From Harmonia axyridis (Eukaryota > Arthropoda > Insecta > Coleoptera > Coccinellidae): 64,000 bases of DNA. How positions within the stretch are numbered: the first letter of the stretch is position 1; every line of letters begins with the position of its first letter. Position numbers and translations under genes: made by a program. Location: contig NC_059505.1 of assembly GCF_914767665.1 (NCBI RefSeq), positions 34,097,506 to 34,161,505 of the forward strand, written 5' to 3'. The notes below the pieces were generated by a model. It saw nothing but the letters and a program-made list of their open reading frames with translations. It searched no databases and had not been told where the DNA came from. Of this stretch, positions 43,301 through 51,856 are shown piece by piece.

Positions 43301-46014
43301 AGCAACACTTTTAATCCTAGGATTAAAAACGCTACTTTTAATCCTAGGACTAACAGTAATTGAATTTGAGCTCTCTAATTGAAATTTGAAAAAAAAAAAA
43401 ACATTGTCTCTTACAATCTAAAAAAACAAACTAATTGCTAATCAATAGATAAATAATAATAATAATTGCCATCAATAGGTGTTTAAATTTATTACCAAAT
43501 TATTAACGATTTTTGAATAAAACTAAATTTATTCTAATTTTGACTTGGTTGGAGAAAAAATAAAATAGTATATCATAAGGACTAAAAGTGCCTATTTTTA
43601 ATCGTAATTTTGCGTTTTCTCGGCTGCGCTACGCTCCGCCTCGCAATTGCAAATATTGCTCGTGAAAAAAATATGCACTTTTAGTCCCCATAATATAATA
43701 TACTATATCTTGATGTATTAGCATGAATTAGTTTAATGATTAATCTAAATTATCTTGATAATTGTTTTGACACACTTTATTTTCGAATATTAATAACTAG
43801 TTTAAATTATTCCTTGGGAATAAAAAATTTCTTAATATTCATCGATGAAAAATTCTATTAGTAATACTTTGTCTATTTATGTTAATTTCTGCAATCTGGT
43901 ATACGGGTATATTCTCGAATGTCATAAAAACAAGTTCTGCATGATAAACAGATGTATTTTTAAACTACCTTCATCCATGTAGCTCCCAAATCGTATCTAT
44001 GAATTTTAAATGGATTAGGTGAACGTAATATATTCAAAGTTTTCTATCCATAATGGAGGTAATAAAATATCAAATACTTCATGTACGTACGTAAAGAAAG
44101 ATCTGCTGCTTTAATGAATATTGAACTGGAGGAATTGAACCTAAGAATATTCAATTGAAAATCTCATTTTCAGAAAATTCTAAAACTCATCTAACTATCA
44201 AGGCTAACGCTTTGTTGTAAAAATATTCTTTTCAGTGTAATTATAAGGTTGAAGGTATGTTTTTAATTTCATGATTGAATTGAATTTGTGAAAAATAGAT
44301 TGATAGATATGCTACAACAATCAGTGGAGCTGATAAAACAAATTGCGTTCGATAACGATCGCGTGTGATTGTTTTAGTCGGTTTGAACAACTCATAATAC
44401 GCTACGCCAAGCTGGTCCCACCAAATTCTAAGCATGACCTTGGAACAGTGAATATTCGTTTTGGCCGTCGAAGTGGAAGCATAGCCGGCGTATCCACATT
44501 ATTTTCTGCGCTTGGGAATATCGTTATGAACACATTTTTCGTCTCCAGTCGCAATGCGATGCAGAAATTCCTTCTGTCTTTGTGAACAGCTGCTTGCAAA
44601 GATGTTCACAAGCAAACAAACGCCGTTCAACATCTCTCTGTACAACTCATACGCCACCCAATTTCCTTGTTTTTGAATCATTCCCATGACTTTCAGGTGT
44701 TTTGAAATGGCTTGTTGCGTCACTTCCAATGATCCTGCCAATTCTTGTTGCGTTTGACAAGAGTCTTGATCGAGTAATGCCTCCAATTCTGCATCTTCGA
44801 AAACCTTCTCTCTTCCATTGCCATGCTGGTCTTCGACGTAAAAATCATCTTCTTGGAGCGTTGAAACATCTCTCGGCAAGTTTTTTCACTAATAGTGGCC
44901 TCATCATAGATATTTGAGAGTTCTCGATGTGCTTCAGCCGCAGATTTATTCATATTAAAGCAGAAAAATTGAAACCTGCCGCAAATGACGATATTTTGTC
45001 TCGTTATCTGACATGTTTAATTGAGAATAACTTTTTGATGCAGACACAAATCGACTAATATTTCGATGGCGTTATGTTCACAAATAGCTAAGCTTATTGT
45101 ATGACATCTACGATCTGTTTATTTCGACTTCCACTTACCGTTACAGCCATCTATTACAAAACGGCGGAACCAAAGTTGTACACCTAATAAATTTGAAGTT
45201 TTGTTATTAAAATTAATGTACACAAATAGCTATCTACTATCAAAATTCATTCGTTCGATATAAATATTTTCATCGCTTTCATTCTTCAAGAATAATGATA
45301 TAATTGTTATTAAGAACTGGTTATTCAGTTTCGATTGTAACGTTTTGTAATACTTTCTGTATATGATATTTTCATTCGATTTATAACCCATGAAGCGATC
45401 GTTAGTTTTTATGAGTGTATTACGTAAAAACTAATCTGCTCTGAATTTTAAACCGAATGGATTAGAATTTATATTTGTTCGTTAATTTTTCTACTCACTT
45501 CGGTCCATATCTAGGATGAGAAAGAATGGATTGCACTGTTGTGTCCCTCAACTGAAAATTTCCATAAGGCAGTGGACTCTTGTCTTGTGATCCCAAAGCA
45601 TTATCGGTAAAATCAGAATTCAGGTTTTGCCTGTAACATATCGCATTTGATTCGATGGCAAAATTAACATATTATGAACTTTTCCTGAAGAAATTTGAAA
45701 TTTGCAATTCAATGAATCTTTTCGATATCTTAACGGCTTTCAGATATGTTACGAATTGAATTCAGACCAACTGGTAGAATATTAGTTCACAATTATTTAA
45801 ATCTTCTTTTTATCGAAGAACACTAAATTATTTGAAAAATGTCTTGTTATATTCTTTGTATTTTTACTTACCGATATATGGACCATGCATGAAGATCTTC
45901 ACTTGTTGTACCCGAGAAGGCTCTGGATTCTGGATTTGAAGGAACAGAGTATTTTCTCTGCATTTCAAACGTCATGGATCCATCGCATTGTGAAGGTGTT
46001 CTACTTCGTACCAT
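25688..46014 (-). CDS. ABCG8: ABCG-family half-transporter, ABCG8-like, 14 coding exons
   Basis: Exons, 5' to 3': 46014-45872, 45630-45499, 43166-43032, 35870-35717, 33586-33390, 32770-32623, 32548-32186, 32017-31792, 30313-30134, 30074-29891, 29324-29036, 28975-28855, 27570-27287, 25918-25688. All have GT-AG borders and phases agree, giving 928 codons. Residues 1-303 are a polar N-terminal extension (begins MVRSRTPSQC; SEDLHAWSIYRQNLNS spans exons 1-2). The ATP-binding domain follows (about 304-560), then six predicted membrane segments with an extracellular loop before the last. Such proteins export sterols or lipids as dimers at the plasma membrane. Oddly, Walker A is ISTSEEESTTLL (341-352), the signature is VSEKRRLNVA (447-456) and Walker B ends D-Q (469-470), so ATP hydrolysis must depend on a partner. 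Assignment to ABCG8 rather than ABCG5 is from overall resemblance. Confidence 0.88.
26345..26932. mobile_element. MITE family X copy A, 588 bp, ABCG intron 13
   Basis: It is flanked by perfect 8-bp duplications AAACAAAC (26337-26344 and 26933-26940). The left end CTCAGAGTAGTAAACAAAGA has a decayed inverted partner at the right end. It is shared end to end with 53662-54240 and 61814-62851 (opposite strand) and in part with 63899-64000. It has no intact gene. A short minus-strand reading MGHKKCVLC is shared by copies A and B. Confidence 0.9.
27785..27985. repeat. Dispersed repeat, inverted copy at 58146-58320
   Basis: Shared blocks include GAGATATCTCGGGAACCATT, TTAACACCAA and ACACTAATCCCTAAA, read on the opposite strand at the second site. 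It has no clear ends. Confidence 0.6.
28030..28122. repeat. Two adjacent perfect hairpins in ABCG intron 12
   Basis: First, CTAAATAGTTTTT and AAAAACTATTTAG are separated by 6 bases. Second, CAAATTGTTATTCTTTTATT and its complement are separated by 6 bases. Arms are 13 and 20 bp with no mismatch. They contain no gene. Confidence 0.8.
28330..28845. repeat. Nested inverted-repeat element in ABCG intron 12
   Basis: A hairpin at 28330-28371 has TTATTGCACTCGACGT arms. An outer pair of arms sits at 28403-28455 and 28793-28840 (TTCATGCAAAAAGCAAAA). A small palindrome, TTATTGCACTAGTGCAATAA, lies at 28750-28769. It is non-coding, and its right arm ends about 10 bp from the exon 12 donor side. Confidence 0.65.
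29410..29816. mobile_element. MITE with long inverted repeats in ABCG intron 10
   Basis: Arms of roughly 120 bp carry GCCATCTAACGG-type motifs twice each and CGCAGGGT(G/A)CTA. There is no coding content. It fills most of the 566-bp intron. Confidence 0.65.
30555..31332 (+). mobile_element. Younger 5'-truncated non-LTR element nested in its relative
   Basis: It is flanked by AACTCTACCTATTC (30541-30554 and 31333-31346), a 14-bp target duplication. It ends in an (AAT)n tail (about 31306-31332). Its 3' UTR (GAACAAAAGATC ... GACCCC(A)GTTCAA) matches the older minus-strand copy around it, so both belong to one family. Confidence 0.92.
30558..31224 (+). pseudogene. RNase H and C-terminal part of non-LTR ORF2
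   Basis: The first frame (30558-31022) has RNase H motifs: ITTDSQATLRSLES (Asp), LLWVPGHCGVEGNERADELA (His, Glu and Asp). A deletion removes the GHC zinc ligands and shifts frame near 31000. The second frame (31006-31224) has ICRLCGSEVETSEHLICKCP, the CCHC-like end. The reverse transcriptase is absent by 5' truncation. RNase H would remove RNA from the RNA-DNA hybrid in an intact element. Confidence 0.88.
34100..35260 (-). mobile_element. Mariner element (Hsmar1/cecropia-like) in ABCG intron 4
   Basis: A nearly full-length transposase is readable on the minus strand. It runs from MTQFSLSARQRRTLAKSKYA (start 35152) through FRSDNFDVKDAPRTGRPIVE, LTQKNFMEQISIS and TGDEK to HPPYSLDLTLSDYH, and on with stops to about 34110. 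Terminal repeats could not be fixed by eye. Confidence 0.8.
34110..35152 (-). pseudogene. Mariner transposase, catalytically dead
   Basis: The DNA-binding part (35152-34715) is open. The Trp after the first catalytic motif (TGDEK) is a TAG stop. The usual second motif H-D-N-A-R-P-H-T reads HQNNPRPQT, so the second catalytic Asp is lost. The frame continues to 34331 and then shifts. The family resemblance is to the SETMAR/Hsmar1 type. Confidence 0.85.
36345..37545 (+). mobile_element. Tc1-like element copy 1, in ABCG intron 3
   Basis: Coding remnants on the plus strand begin MPGHPFTQFDQAKIFALYQE (36391) with the helix-turn-helix LSNHQIAQRLN. A one-base shift falls after PRTSV. The first catalytic Asp is in FLDESRFGLQRDSRQERIW. 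The block with the second catalytic Asp is deleted after NKFEDNF. WRANTPDMNPIEHVWDYLGR (third acidic residue) and an intact C-terminus end at 37333-37335. It shares 37336-37545 with copy 2 at 46131-47342, so the element extends beyond the TCTCATCCTGCATAAA motif. Confidence 0.85.
37997..40488 (+). mobile_element. Complete piggyBac element (copy 1), 2492 bp
   Basis: The ends are CCCTTCATTTCAT and ATGAAATGAAGGG (13-bp perfect terminal repeat). They are flanked by TTAA at 37993-37996 and 40489-40492, the piggyBac target. Inside are palindromes TGTTGCAAATTTGCAACA (38012-38029), a variant at 38087-38104, another at 38366-38385 and one near the 3' end (40340-40357). These are candidate transposase binding sites. 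A TTAA at 38305-38308 lies in the transposase intron. It is inserted in ABCG intron 3. Confidence 0.97.
38280..40308 (+). CDS. piggyBac transposase, apparently intact, one intron
   Basis: The likely start is ATG at 38280 (MDNT). Exon 1 is 38280-38292, intron GTATGT...TTGCAG is 38293-38422, and exon 2 is 38423-40308, giving 632 residues. An unspliced reading from ATG 38377 gives 643 residues but starts inside the intron. The acidic N-terminal segment is followed by the DDD catalytic core: Asp275 (SIDEQ), Asp360 (YCDNYYTS) and Asp475/478 (MGGVDMLD) in spliced numbering. Lys/Arg-rich text and a C-terminal cysteine-rich zinc domain follow (CKMPLC, CEKCGVHLC, H). The enzyme cuts the element out and inserts it at TTAA. 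No stop or frameshift is visible, so it may be active. Confidence 0.95.
40493..40800 (-). mobile_element. Inverted 308-bp copy of the piggyBac 5' end
   Basis: This is the exact reverse complement of 37997-38304 as far as I can read. It carries the 5' terminal repeat, two palindromes, the promoter region, exon 1 (ATG) and the splice donor. TTAA borders it on both sides (40489-40492 and 40801-40804). The terminal repeat now faces the second body. Confidence 0.95.
40805..42984 (+). mobile_element. Second piggyBac body and 3' end (copy 2), 2180 bp
   Basis: It is identical by eye to 38309-40488, with an offset of 2496. It starts just after the internal TTAA (40801-40804) and ends with ATGAAATGAAGGG and the outer TTAA (42985-42988). 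It lacks its own forward 5' end. Confidence 0.95.
40919..42804 (+). pseudogene. piggyBac transposase copy 2, exon 2 without its start exon
   Basis: Exon 2 (40919-42804) is the same 628 codons as in copy 1, with all four catalytic Asp residues and the cysteine-rich domain. Exon 1 and the donor lie in the inverted 308-bp block (minus strand), so normal splicing and transcription from its own promoter are impossible. An in-frame ATG at 40873, in former intron sequence, could give a 643-residue protein if transcribed from elsewhere. Confidence 0.85.
43167..43566. other. ABCG intron 2, repeat-poor part
   Basis: It contains short palindromes GTTGCTTAGCAAC (about 43297) and TTAATCCTAGGATTAA (about 43312). 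No gene or bounded element is seen. Confidence 0.4.
43567..43704. repeat. Small fold-back MITE in ABCG intron 2
   Basis: The left arm AGTATATCATAAGGACTAAA with AGTGC is inverted at the right (GCACTTTTAGTCC ... TATAATATACT). The centre is a GC-rich segment containing GGCTGCGCTACGCTCCGCC. Confidence 0.7.
44095..44342 (-). repeat. Dispersed repeat, inverted copy of 23805-24055
   Basis: It is joined directly to the truncated mariner at 44345. In the 23-kb locus the same repeat starts about 190 bp beyond the mariner 3' end. This copy therefore looks like a deletion product that removed the mariner's 3' half. Confidence 0.75.
44345..45187 (-). mobile_element. 3'-truncated mariner element in ABCG intron 2
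   Basis: The left end on the minus strand is TTAGGTGTACAACTTTGGTT next to TA (about 45187), a classic mariner terminal repeat. The coding start MNKSAAEAHRELSNIYDEAT is at 44953. One frameshift falls after FQRSK, then come DQDSCQTQQELAGSLEVTQQ and TGDEKCVHNDI (first catalytic Asp). A stop follows KRRK, and the frame then reads to RYRTQ, where the element ends abruptly. The second and third catalytic residues are missing. Confidence 0.85.
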
Positions 46015-46130
46015 CGTTGCTTGATAACCCTATCCCAAAGCTGAAATGAAATGATATTCTGCTTGAAAACAATTATTATATGATATAATCTGAGAGAACA
46101 TGATTTTTTTTAACAGAGATGAAGAGAGTA

Positions 46131-47342
46131 TTTCAGCGAATAACGAAAGCTGTAATATTGAAAATATTCCGTGGAAAATGCCGGGACATCCAATTTCTCT
46201 GTTTGACCGGGCAAGAATAGTAGCCCTACATCAAGAAGCTTTGTCAAACCACCAGATTGCGCAACGTTTGAATAGTCCACGGACTTCAGTAGGGCGCATA
46301 GTGGCCCTTTTCCTGAAAACCGGCAGCGTTACCCTGAGATCGACCCAGAGTAACATCTGCGAGGGAAGACCATTATATCGCAAATTTTACTCGAAGGAAT
46401 CCAACGGTGTCTGTACCAGCCCTCAGAAGTCATTTTTAGGACCTATAGACGGGTAGTCTCAACGAGTACCATAAGGAGCAGTTGCATTCCTCAAATTTAA
46501 GGGCAAGAAGACCTTTAAGAGTTCCTCGGCTATCACCTGGACATAGAGCTACCCGACGTCTATGGGCAGAACACCACTAAGACTGGCTTTTACGAGTCAC
46601 TATTCGGTTGACAAAGTGATAGTCGACGAGAAAGAGTTTGGAGAGGTCCAGAAAGATTAGTCCTTTCAAGACGGATCAATAATGTCCTGAGAGGTCTAAT
46701 GTAGGTCGGTAATGTACTCCTCTTATTATCGTTGAACGGACAATGACTGGTGCCATCTACGTAGAAAACATCATTGAACCAATCATTGTGCCTCTGCGCC
46801 ACGAATTTTGAGATAACTTCATTCATAAGGATGATAACGACCCACCACACTGCACACGAAGGGTTTGAAATATTCTACAAGAGAACAATACCCAAAGAAT
46901 GAAGAGGCCAGCAAACTCACCAAACATGAATCTTATTGAGCACGTAACTTGAGTTGAGTAACTTAGGGAGAGCAATATCCAATCGCCAAAACCCACCTTC
47001 AACTTTTCAGGAATTGAGTTTAGCTCTTCAGAAAAAATGAAACGATATGACTGAAAATTTCACTAATGATTTGATTCGTGGGATGCCTAGGCGTATTGGG
47101 CAGTTGATTCAAAAAAGAAGTTGTAATACGGGCTATTGAATTTGGATTGGTTGTGGAATAACTATAATTAATCAAAAATAAATAATCAATAAATTCAGAT
47201 TTTTTCTCAGTTTTCCTTTTTTGTCTCATCCTGCATAAAACGAAGAGTCATAAACAAATATTTTCTATCAAATATATTGCAGTTAAAATAAAGGAAAATA
47301 TCCATCTCATATCCAGAACATAGATTGTTTATTTCTTGAGAT
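46131..47342 (+). mobile_element. Tc1-like element copy 2, ABCG 5' intron
   Basis: This copy is homologous to 36345-37545. The frame starts MPGHPISLFDRARIVALHQE with LSNHQIAQRLNSPRTSVGRI intact (to about 46450). After that it is broken by stops and shifts. It keeps the block around the second catalytic Asp that copy 1 has lost, but the DNARPH motif there is itself decayed. It lies between the 5' UTR exon and coding exon 1 of ABCG. Confidence 0.8.
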
Positions 47343-47480
47343 ATTGATGCTGAAGATAAATCTCTGAACGTTGTCGAGATCTCATTATGATTCAAAGTTA
47401 ATCTGAAAGAATATATTCGTAATTATAGCATTTATAATTGCTCTTTTATCTTTCAGCTTTGCGTCAATAATTGCACTCAC

Positions 47481-47505
47481 CGATTGAGTTGAATCTTCCC
47501 AATTC
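47481..47505 (-). promoter_or_regulatory. Candidate ABCG promoter and 5' UTR exon
   Basis: On the minus strand, TATATAAG (47535-47528) is followed about 30 bp later by a short segment ending AACTCAATCG|GTGAGT (donor at 47480-47479). Splicing to the acceptor before coding exon 1 (46041-46042, TTTCAG) would give a short 5' UTR with the start ATG at 46014. The transcription start is estimated from TATA spacing only. Confidence 0.45.
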
Positions 47506-47938
47506 AACGACCACTCAAATACAGAACTTATATAATAACGTAACGGAAAAGTTCAATAAACTACTTGCAGAAAATCACAGACCGAAGAGAATAATAATGA
47601 ATTAATTAATGCATACGATTAAAAGGCATGCTATTCCAGTAGTTGGATTGCATTGAAGGAGCAATTTCAATGTCAGTGCGAGGAATTCGAAGATTTGTTT
47701 CTTTGGTATAATAGAATAAAAGAGTTTAGGGATTGGACAATTAAATTTTATATTTTCGATATATATTGAAGAAAATCATGAATAATTTGTATTCAAATAT
47801 TTTTATTTTTCAGGATGTTTTCGTGAGTAATTCAAAGTAACGAACAAACGAATGTGGGTTGTGGTCCTTATACTGTGACTAGTAGTTTACGGCCAATTAC
47901 AATTCAGGGAAATAAAAGAACGGGGTAAAAACACTCAT

Positions 47939-48190
47939 TCAATTTATTTCCAACCCACTAAAAATGTGTGAAGAAGATGATAATTTGTCTAATCGATTCT
48001 TAGGGTCGCTAGTCACTTGGGTCGTTGCAGGTACTTCTTCGTCAGTCTCGGGAACAGATGTGAAAATCTTTAATCTTCTCGTTGTCGGTGCGAGTGTTGA
48101 ACATATGTTGTAGTTGTAGACTGGTCTGAACTCAATTGAATTATTCGCCCTGAAATGCCGAGTTTTATGGGCATTCGGAGTGTTTTCCAT
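47939..48190 (-). CDS. Unidentified 83-codon open frame
   Basis: It starts MENTPNAHKTRHFRANNSIE and contains STLAPTTRRLKIFTSVPETD. It is hydrophilic, and its codon use is not AT-driven. It ends in TGA just before AT-rich DNA. It could be a small transposon-encoded protein, a gene fragment or chance. No motif is recognised. Confidence 0.3.
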   Translation of the reverse strand: MENTPNAHKTRHFRANNSIEFRPVYNYNICSTLAPTTRRLKIFTSVPETDEEVPATTQVTSDPKNRLDKLSSSSHIFSGLEIN

Positions 48191-48249
48191 TCGACCGTTA
48201 GCAAAGCCTTTCTACGGATCCCTTAGGGGTGTGGCTTTGATAATCCTAT

Positions 48250-48356
48250 GTATATTTTCTTTTGAGATAGAGCAATACAAAAAATTATCAACTTCAAACA
48301 ACAAAGCATGTGTAGATCTAATCTTAGTATTAGCAGAAGAAATGTAGATGGGGCAT

Positions 48357-48405
<49 letters not shown>

Positions 48406-48540
48406 CATTGTTTATATATATATATATGTATATATATATTCTTTTGAGAAAGAGCAATACAAAATATTAATTTCAAACAATCAAGCATATGTGTCGATGA
48501 ATCTCAGTATTAGCAGAGGAAATGTAACGGGGCATCATAC
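48250..48540. repeat. Two tandem repeat units split by an AT microsatellite
   Basis: Units at about 48255-48357 and 48437-48540 share AGAGCAATACAAAA, CAAGCATATG-like and GAAATGTA(G/A)(A/C)(T/G)GGGGCATCA blocks. Between them is (AT)n with TGTTCATTGT (48358-48436). They appear to be the 3' UTR end of the retrotransposon next door. Confidence 0.75.
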
Positions 48541-49360
48541 ATTTCAACGTATGATACAAGAGAACAGATAAAAACCTCAGCAAAAACTCTGTCTCCCCGT
48601 ATCGGTGTAGTGACTGGTTTGTGTAAACGTTTACAGAATAAGCTGACATAATTTATATTGAAGGACTTCCTCTTCAACCAAAACAAAATTTCCTTTATCC
48701 TCTCTTTTCGGTTGACGACTCTATAATTTCCAATTGGATCCTAAAACAAAAAGAAAAGAAGCAGAAAGGAGTACTAAATATTAGTTTTCATTATATCGAT
48801 TTGAAGCTAACTACCCATTCTAAAAAATAATCTGAAACTGAATGGATAGCTTGGAAACCATCATGAAATTTATAAATCGGACAATCATTCACCAAGTGGT
48901 CAATGGTCTCTTCTACACCACACTCACATAGTGGGCTATCAATAGAACGCCATTTGAAGAGGGTACTATTACAACGACCATGACCAGTTCTAAGTCTATT
49001 CAAAATACACCAAATTTTCCTAGGAAGATTGAAACCTAGAACTTTTTCTGAGGGATCAACAATAAGACTTCTGTTGAAAACGTTAGAAGAAGTCCATCCC
49101 GAACGCCAAATTTTCTTGTCGCTTTCATTGAATTCAAGGAAGGTGTTAGTCCATAAAGGTTTGCGTGATTTCAATCTAGCAGTTCTAGAATCTGGGAAAT
49201 AGGATAAAATAGGAAATGAGTTCGGATAGAAATGAAATTTATCCCAAGATTTCTTGACTGCAACCTGTCTACGAATATGAGGTGGAACTATATGTGATAG
49301 CACCGGTAACCAAACTAGATCTAATAGTCCCACTAATAATTCTCATAGAAACATTAAGCT
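48541..49360 (-). mobile_element. Jockey-like retrotransposon 3' end, tandem unit 1
   Basis: ORF2 C-terminus on the minus strand (49333-48791) contains PPHIRRQVAVKKSWDKFHFY, NRSLIVDPSEKVLGFNLPRK, RLRTGHGRCNSTLFKW and the zinc-knuckle CECGVEETIDHLVNDCP, ending at 48791-48793. The 3' UTR continues to the tandem repeats at 48540. The 5' side begins abruptly near CACAGCTTAATGTTTCTATG, directly after unit 2's 3' UTR. Confidence 0.85.
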
Positions 49361-50158
49361 GTGCATACATTTCAACGTATGATACAAGAGATAATACACA
49401 GATGAAAAACTCAGAAAAACTATGTATCTGCTTATAGATGCAGTGACTGGTTTGTGTATTTGTTTACAGAATAAGCTGGCCTATATATATTAAAGGACTC
49501 CCTCTTTATCCAAACAAAATCTCTTCTATCCTTTCTCTTTACCAACGGTTGCCGACTTTATAATTAAATCTGAAAAACAAAAAAAAAGAACCAGAAAAGA
49601 GTGATAAATGTTAGTTTCCATTATATCTATTTGAAGTTAGCGACCCATTCTAAAGAAGAAACTGAATGGATATCATGGAAACCACCATGATTTTTATGAA
49701 TTGGACAACTATTCACCAAGTGGTCAATGGTTTCTTCTACACCACACTCACATAGTCGACTTTCAATCAATAGAATGTCATTTGAAGACCATGCCAAGAC
49801 CATGACCTGTCTCAAGTGGATTCAAAATACACCAAATTTTCCTAGGAAGATTGAAACCTAGAACTTTCTCTGAAGGATCAACGATTAAACTTTTGTTGAA
49901 GACATTTCAAGAACACTAAATTTCCTTGTCACTTTCATCAGATTGAAGGAAGGTATTAATCCATGAAGGTTTGCGTGACTTTAATCTGGCAGTTCTAGTA
50001 TCTGGGAGGTAGGATACAATTGGAAATAAGTTCGGGTAGAAATGAAATTTTTCCCAAGATTTCTCTACTGAAACCTATCTACGAATATGAGGCGGAAGTA
50101 TATGTAATAGCACTGGTAACCAATGTGAAGGTGTAGATCTAATAATTTCACTGACTAT
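49361..50158 (-). mobile_element. Jockey-like retrotransposon 3' end, tandem unit 2
   Basis: It has the same organisation as unit 1, about 820-830 bp away, with more stops and indels (IVSEIIRSTPSHWLPVL, NKSLIVDPSEKVLGFNLPRK, CECGVEETIDHLVNSCP). The CATACATTTCAACGTATGAT motif marks both unit ends. Direct tandem order suggests unequal exchange or repeated insertion. Confidence 0.8.
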
Positions 50159-50159
50159 T

Positions 50160-51800
50160 TCCCTCGTCGTAATTTGTACCAATCAGAAACGCGCAATTTT
50201 GAATTACAAATGGTTTCTAGGTGGAAAAACTGTTTGGCAGGACCTGTCAGCAGTTTATTCGCGTTTACCCGCGGCAAAACTTGACAGTTGTTGTCACCAA
50301 AAATTACAATACCTTTGAAAACAAACGTAATTATAATCTCCAAGGACACCAGAAAACGACGCTCAATAATTTTTTCTGATTTTATTGTCAAGTGCTAGTT
50401 AGTCAGCTTATATCGTGAAAATGAGTCGCTTTGGAAGCGATTCTTTGTCTAATATTGATCTGGCGATTGAGAAAAGTATACCGTATAATACCCTCAGAAC
50501 TCATACTTCAATATGGAAACAGTTCATGACATTCTGCAAAGCAAAGAACTATGAGCTTATGGAAAACACAACTTTAGAACAACTAAACCTAATTCTGAAA
50601 GATTGGGCGTGGAATATGAAGAAGGAAAACGGTGAAAATTACAAAGAACTAGTTGTGAAGATAATGTGGAACACCGTTGCAAAAAAATGCAATAAATGTA
50701 TTTTGTGAAGTGGAAAATAATTTTTGACCCATTTAAAGACATTATCTTTAAGTCTAGTAGGGAAGCTCGTAATGCGAAAAGAAGGAATTTGCAGACGTGT
50801 GCAAATAAAAGGAAATGCAGCTCTGCTTCATTGAAATTGGAGGAGTATTATGCAATGGTTTCATTATGGGATGAAAACACTCCAGCAGGACTCCAACGGA
50901 AATTTTACCATATCGCTTCAGTGGAACTTGCCTGGAGAGGTGGAGAAGCAGTAAACTGCAAAGTTCATTACTTTAAAGAGGAAGTGAATAATTCTGGGAT
51001 AAAAACAGGTAGAATACACATTTTTTTAAATAACTGATTTTCAAAAATCCAACTTTTTAGAAAGAGTAGAATATAATCATCTCTTCAATAAAACGACACA
51101 GGGTGGAGAAAAAAAATGGCCGAAAGGAAATGGCTGGTCCCTAACACGAAGAACCCAACCTTTTGTCCAGTCCGCCCATTTAAAATTCTGATGGTTAAAC
51201 GTTCATCTAGAATAACAACTGATAGATTATTCTTAACGATTAACCCATCATGGAACAAAGAACTTTCAAGTGGATGGTACAAAAACACTCCAGTGGGAAA
51301 AAATGAACTTTCGAAATGGACTAAAGAAGCGGCAGAGAAGGCAGGATTTAATACAAAAGGAATAAAAATAACAAACCACTCTATGCGGTCGACAGCAGTC
51401 AGTAACTTAGCTAAAGCAGGGCTAGGTGAACAACAATCAATTAAAATTACTGGCCACAGTTCAGCCAACTCAATTAAACCTTATCTGCAAATGGATAATG
51501 AGCACTACTCCAACATCATAAACACCCTTAGAAGTGACGCCTCAGAACCTCCAGCTAAAAAGCAGAAAACAGAAGATCCTACATTCACTCCTCCCGCTTC
51601 TCACTCAACAGATTACATTAATGATGTACCTACACCCCACATCTTCAATGAATCAACAAAAGTTTCAAACAATACCCCTACCGTGTACCAAAATTGCAAT
51701 TTATATTTTAATTGTACCATAAATAATTAAATTTGTAGTATTTTGGATGAAATAAAATTGAGTATATGTTTTTCAGTTTTCAAATTAATACCTATACATA
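50160..51800 (+). mobile_element. Crypton-like tyrosine-recombinase transposon (limits approximate)
   Basis: It sits between two minus-strand retrotransposon pieces (to 50158 and from about 52055). It consists of a recombinase gene with short flanks and no terminal inverted repeats, as expected for Cryptons. Ends cannot be fixed without other copies. Confidence 0.6.
50421..51730 (+). pseudogene. Crypton-like tyrosine recombinase with two frameshifts
   Basis: Start ATG is 50421 (MSRFGSDSLSNIDLAIEKSI). The N-terminal core-binding region is followed by the catalytic domain. Active-site residues are visible: Arg in AWRGGEA (50936-50938), His and Arg in NHSMRS (51377-51379 and 51386-51388), His in TGHSS (51455-51457) and Tyr in KPYLQM (51482-51484). 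A 52-bp GT-AG intron is at 51009-51060. Frame is lost twice, near the A-run 50681-50687 and at the eight-A run 51109-51116; a single missing base at each would explain both. An acidic, Pro/Thr-rich tail (SEPPAKKQKTEDP) ends at 51728-51730. Such enzymes cut and rejoin DNA through the Tyr. Whether the shifts are real or sequencing errors is open. Confidence 0.75.
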
Positions 51801-51856
51801 GGTAATGCATGCAGAATAATCTGTTACTCAGGAAATAGTCTTGTCAAAAACCATTC

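Noticed and set aside
43297..43309. GTTGCTTAGCAAC near the right piggyBac end as another binding palindrome
   Set aside because: It lies outside the element (after the TTAA at 42985) and has a 3-base rather than 6-8-base centre. Probably coincidence.
44241..44435. Mariner frame continuing past RYRTQ into FVLSAPLIVVAYLS
   Set aside because: The continuation is the dispersed repeat shared with 23805-24055, not transposase.
48308..48571. 87-codon frame with Tyr-Ile repeats
   Set aside because: It is a translation of the AT microsatellite.
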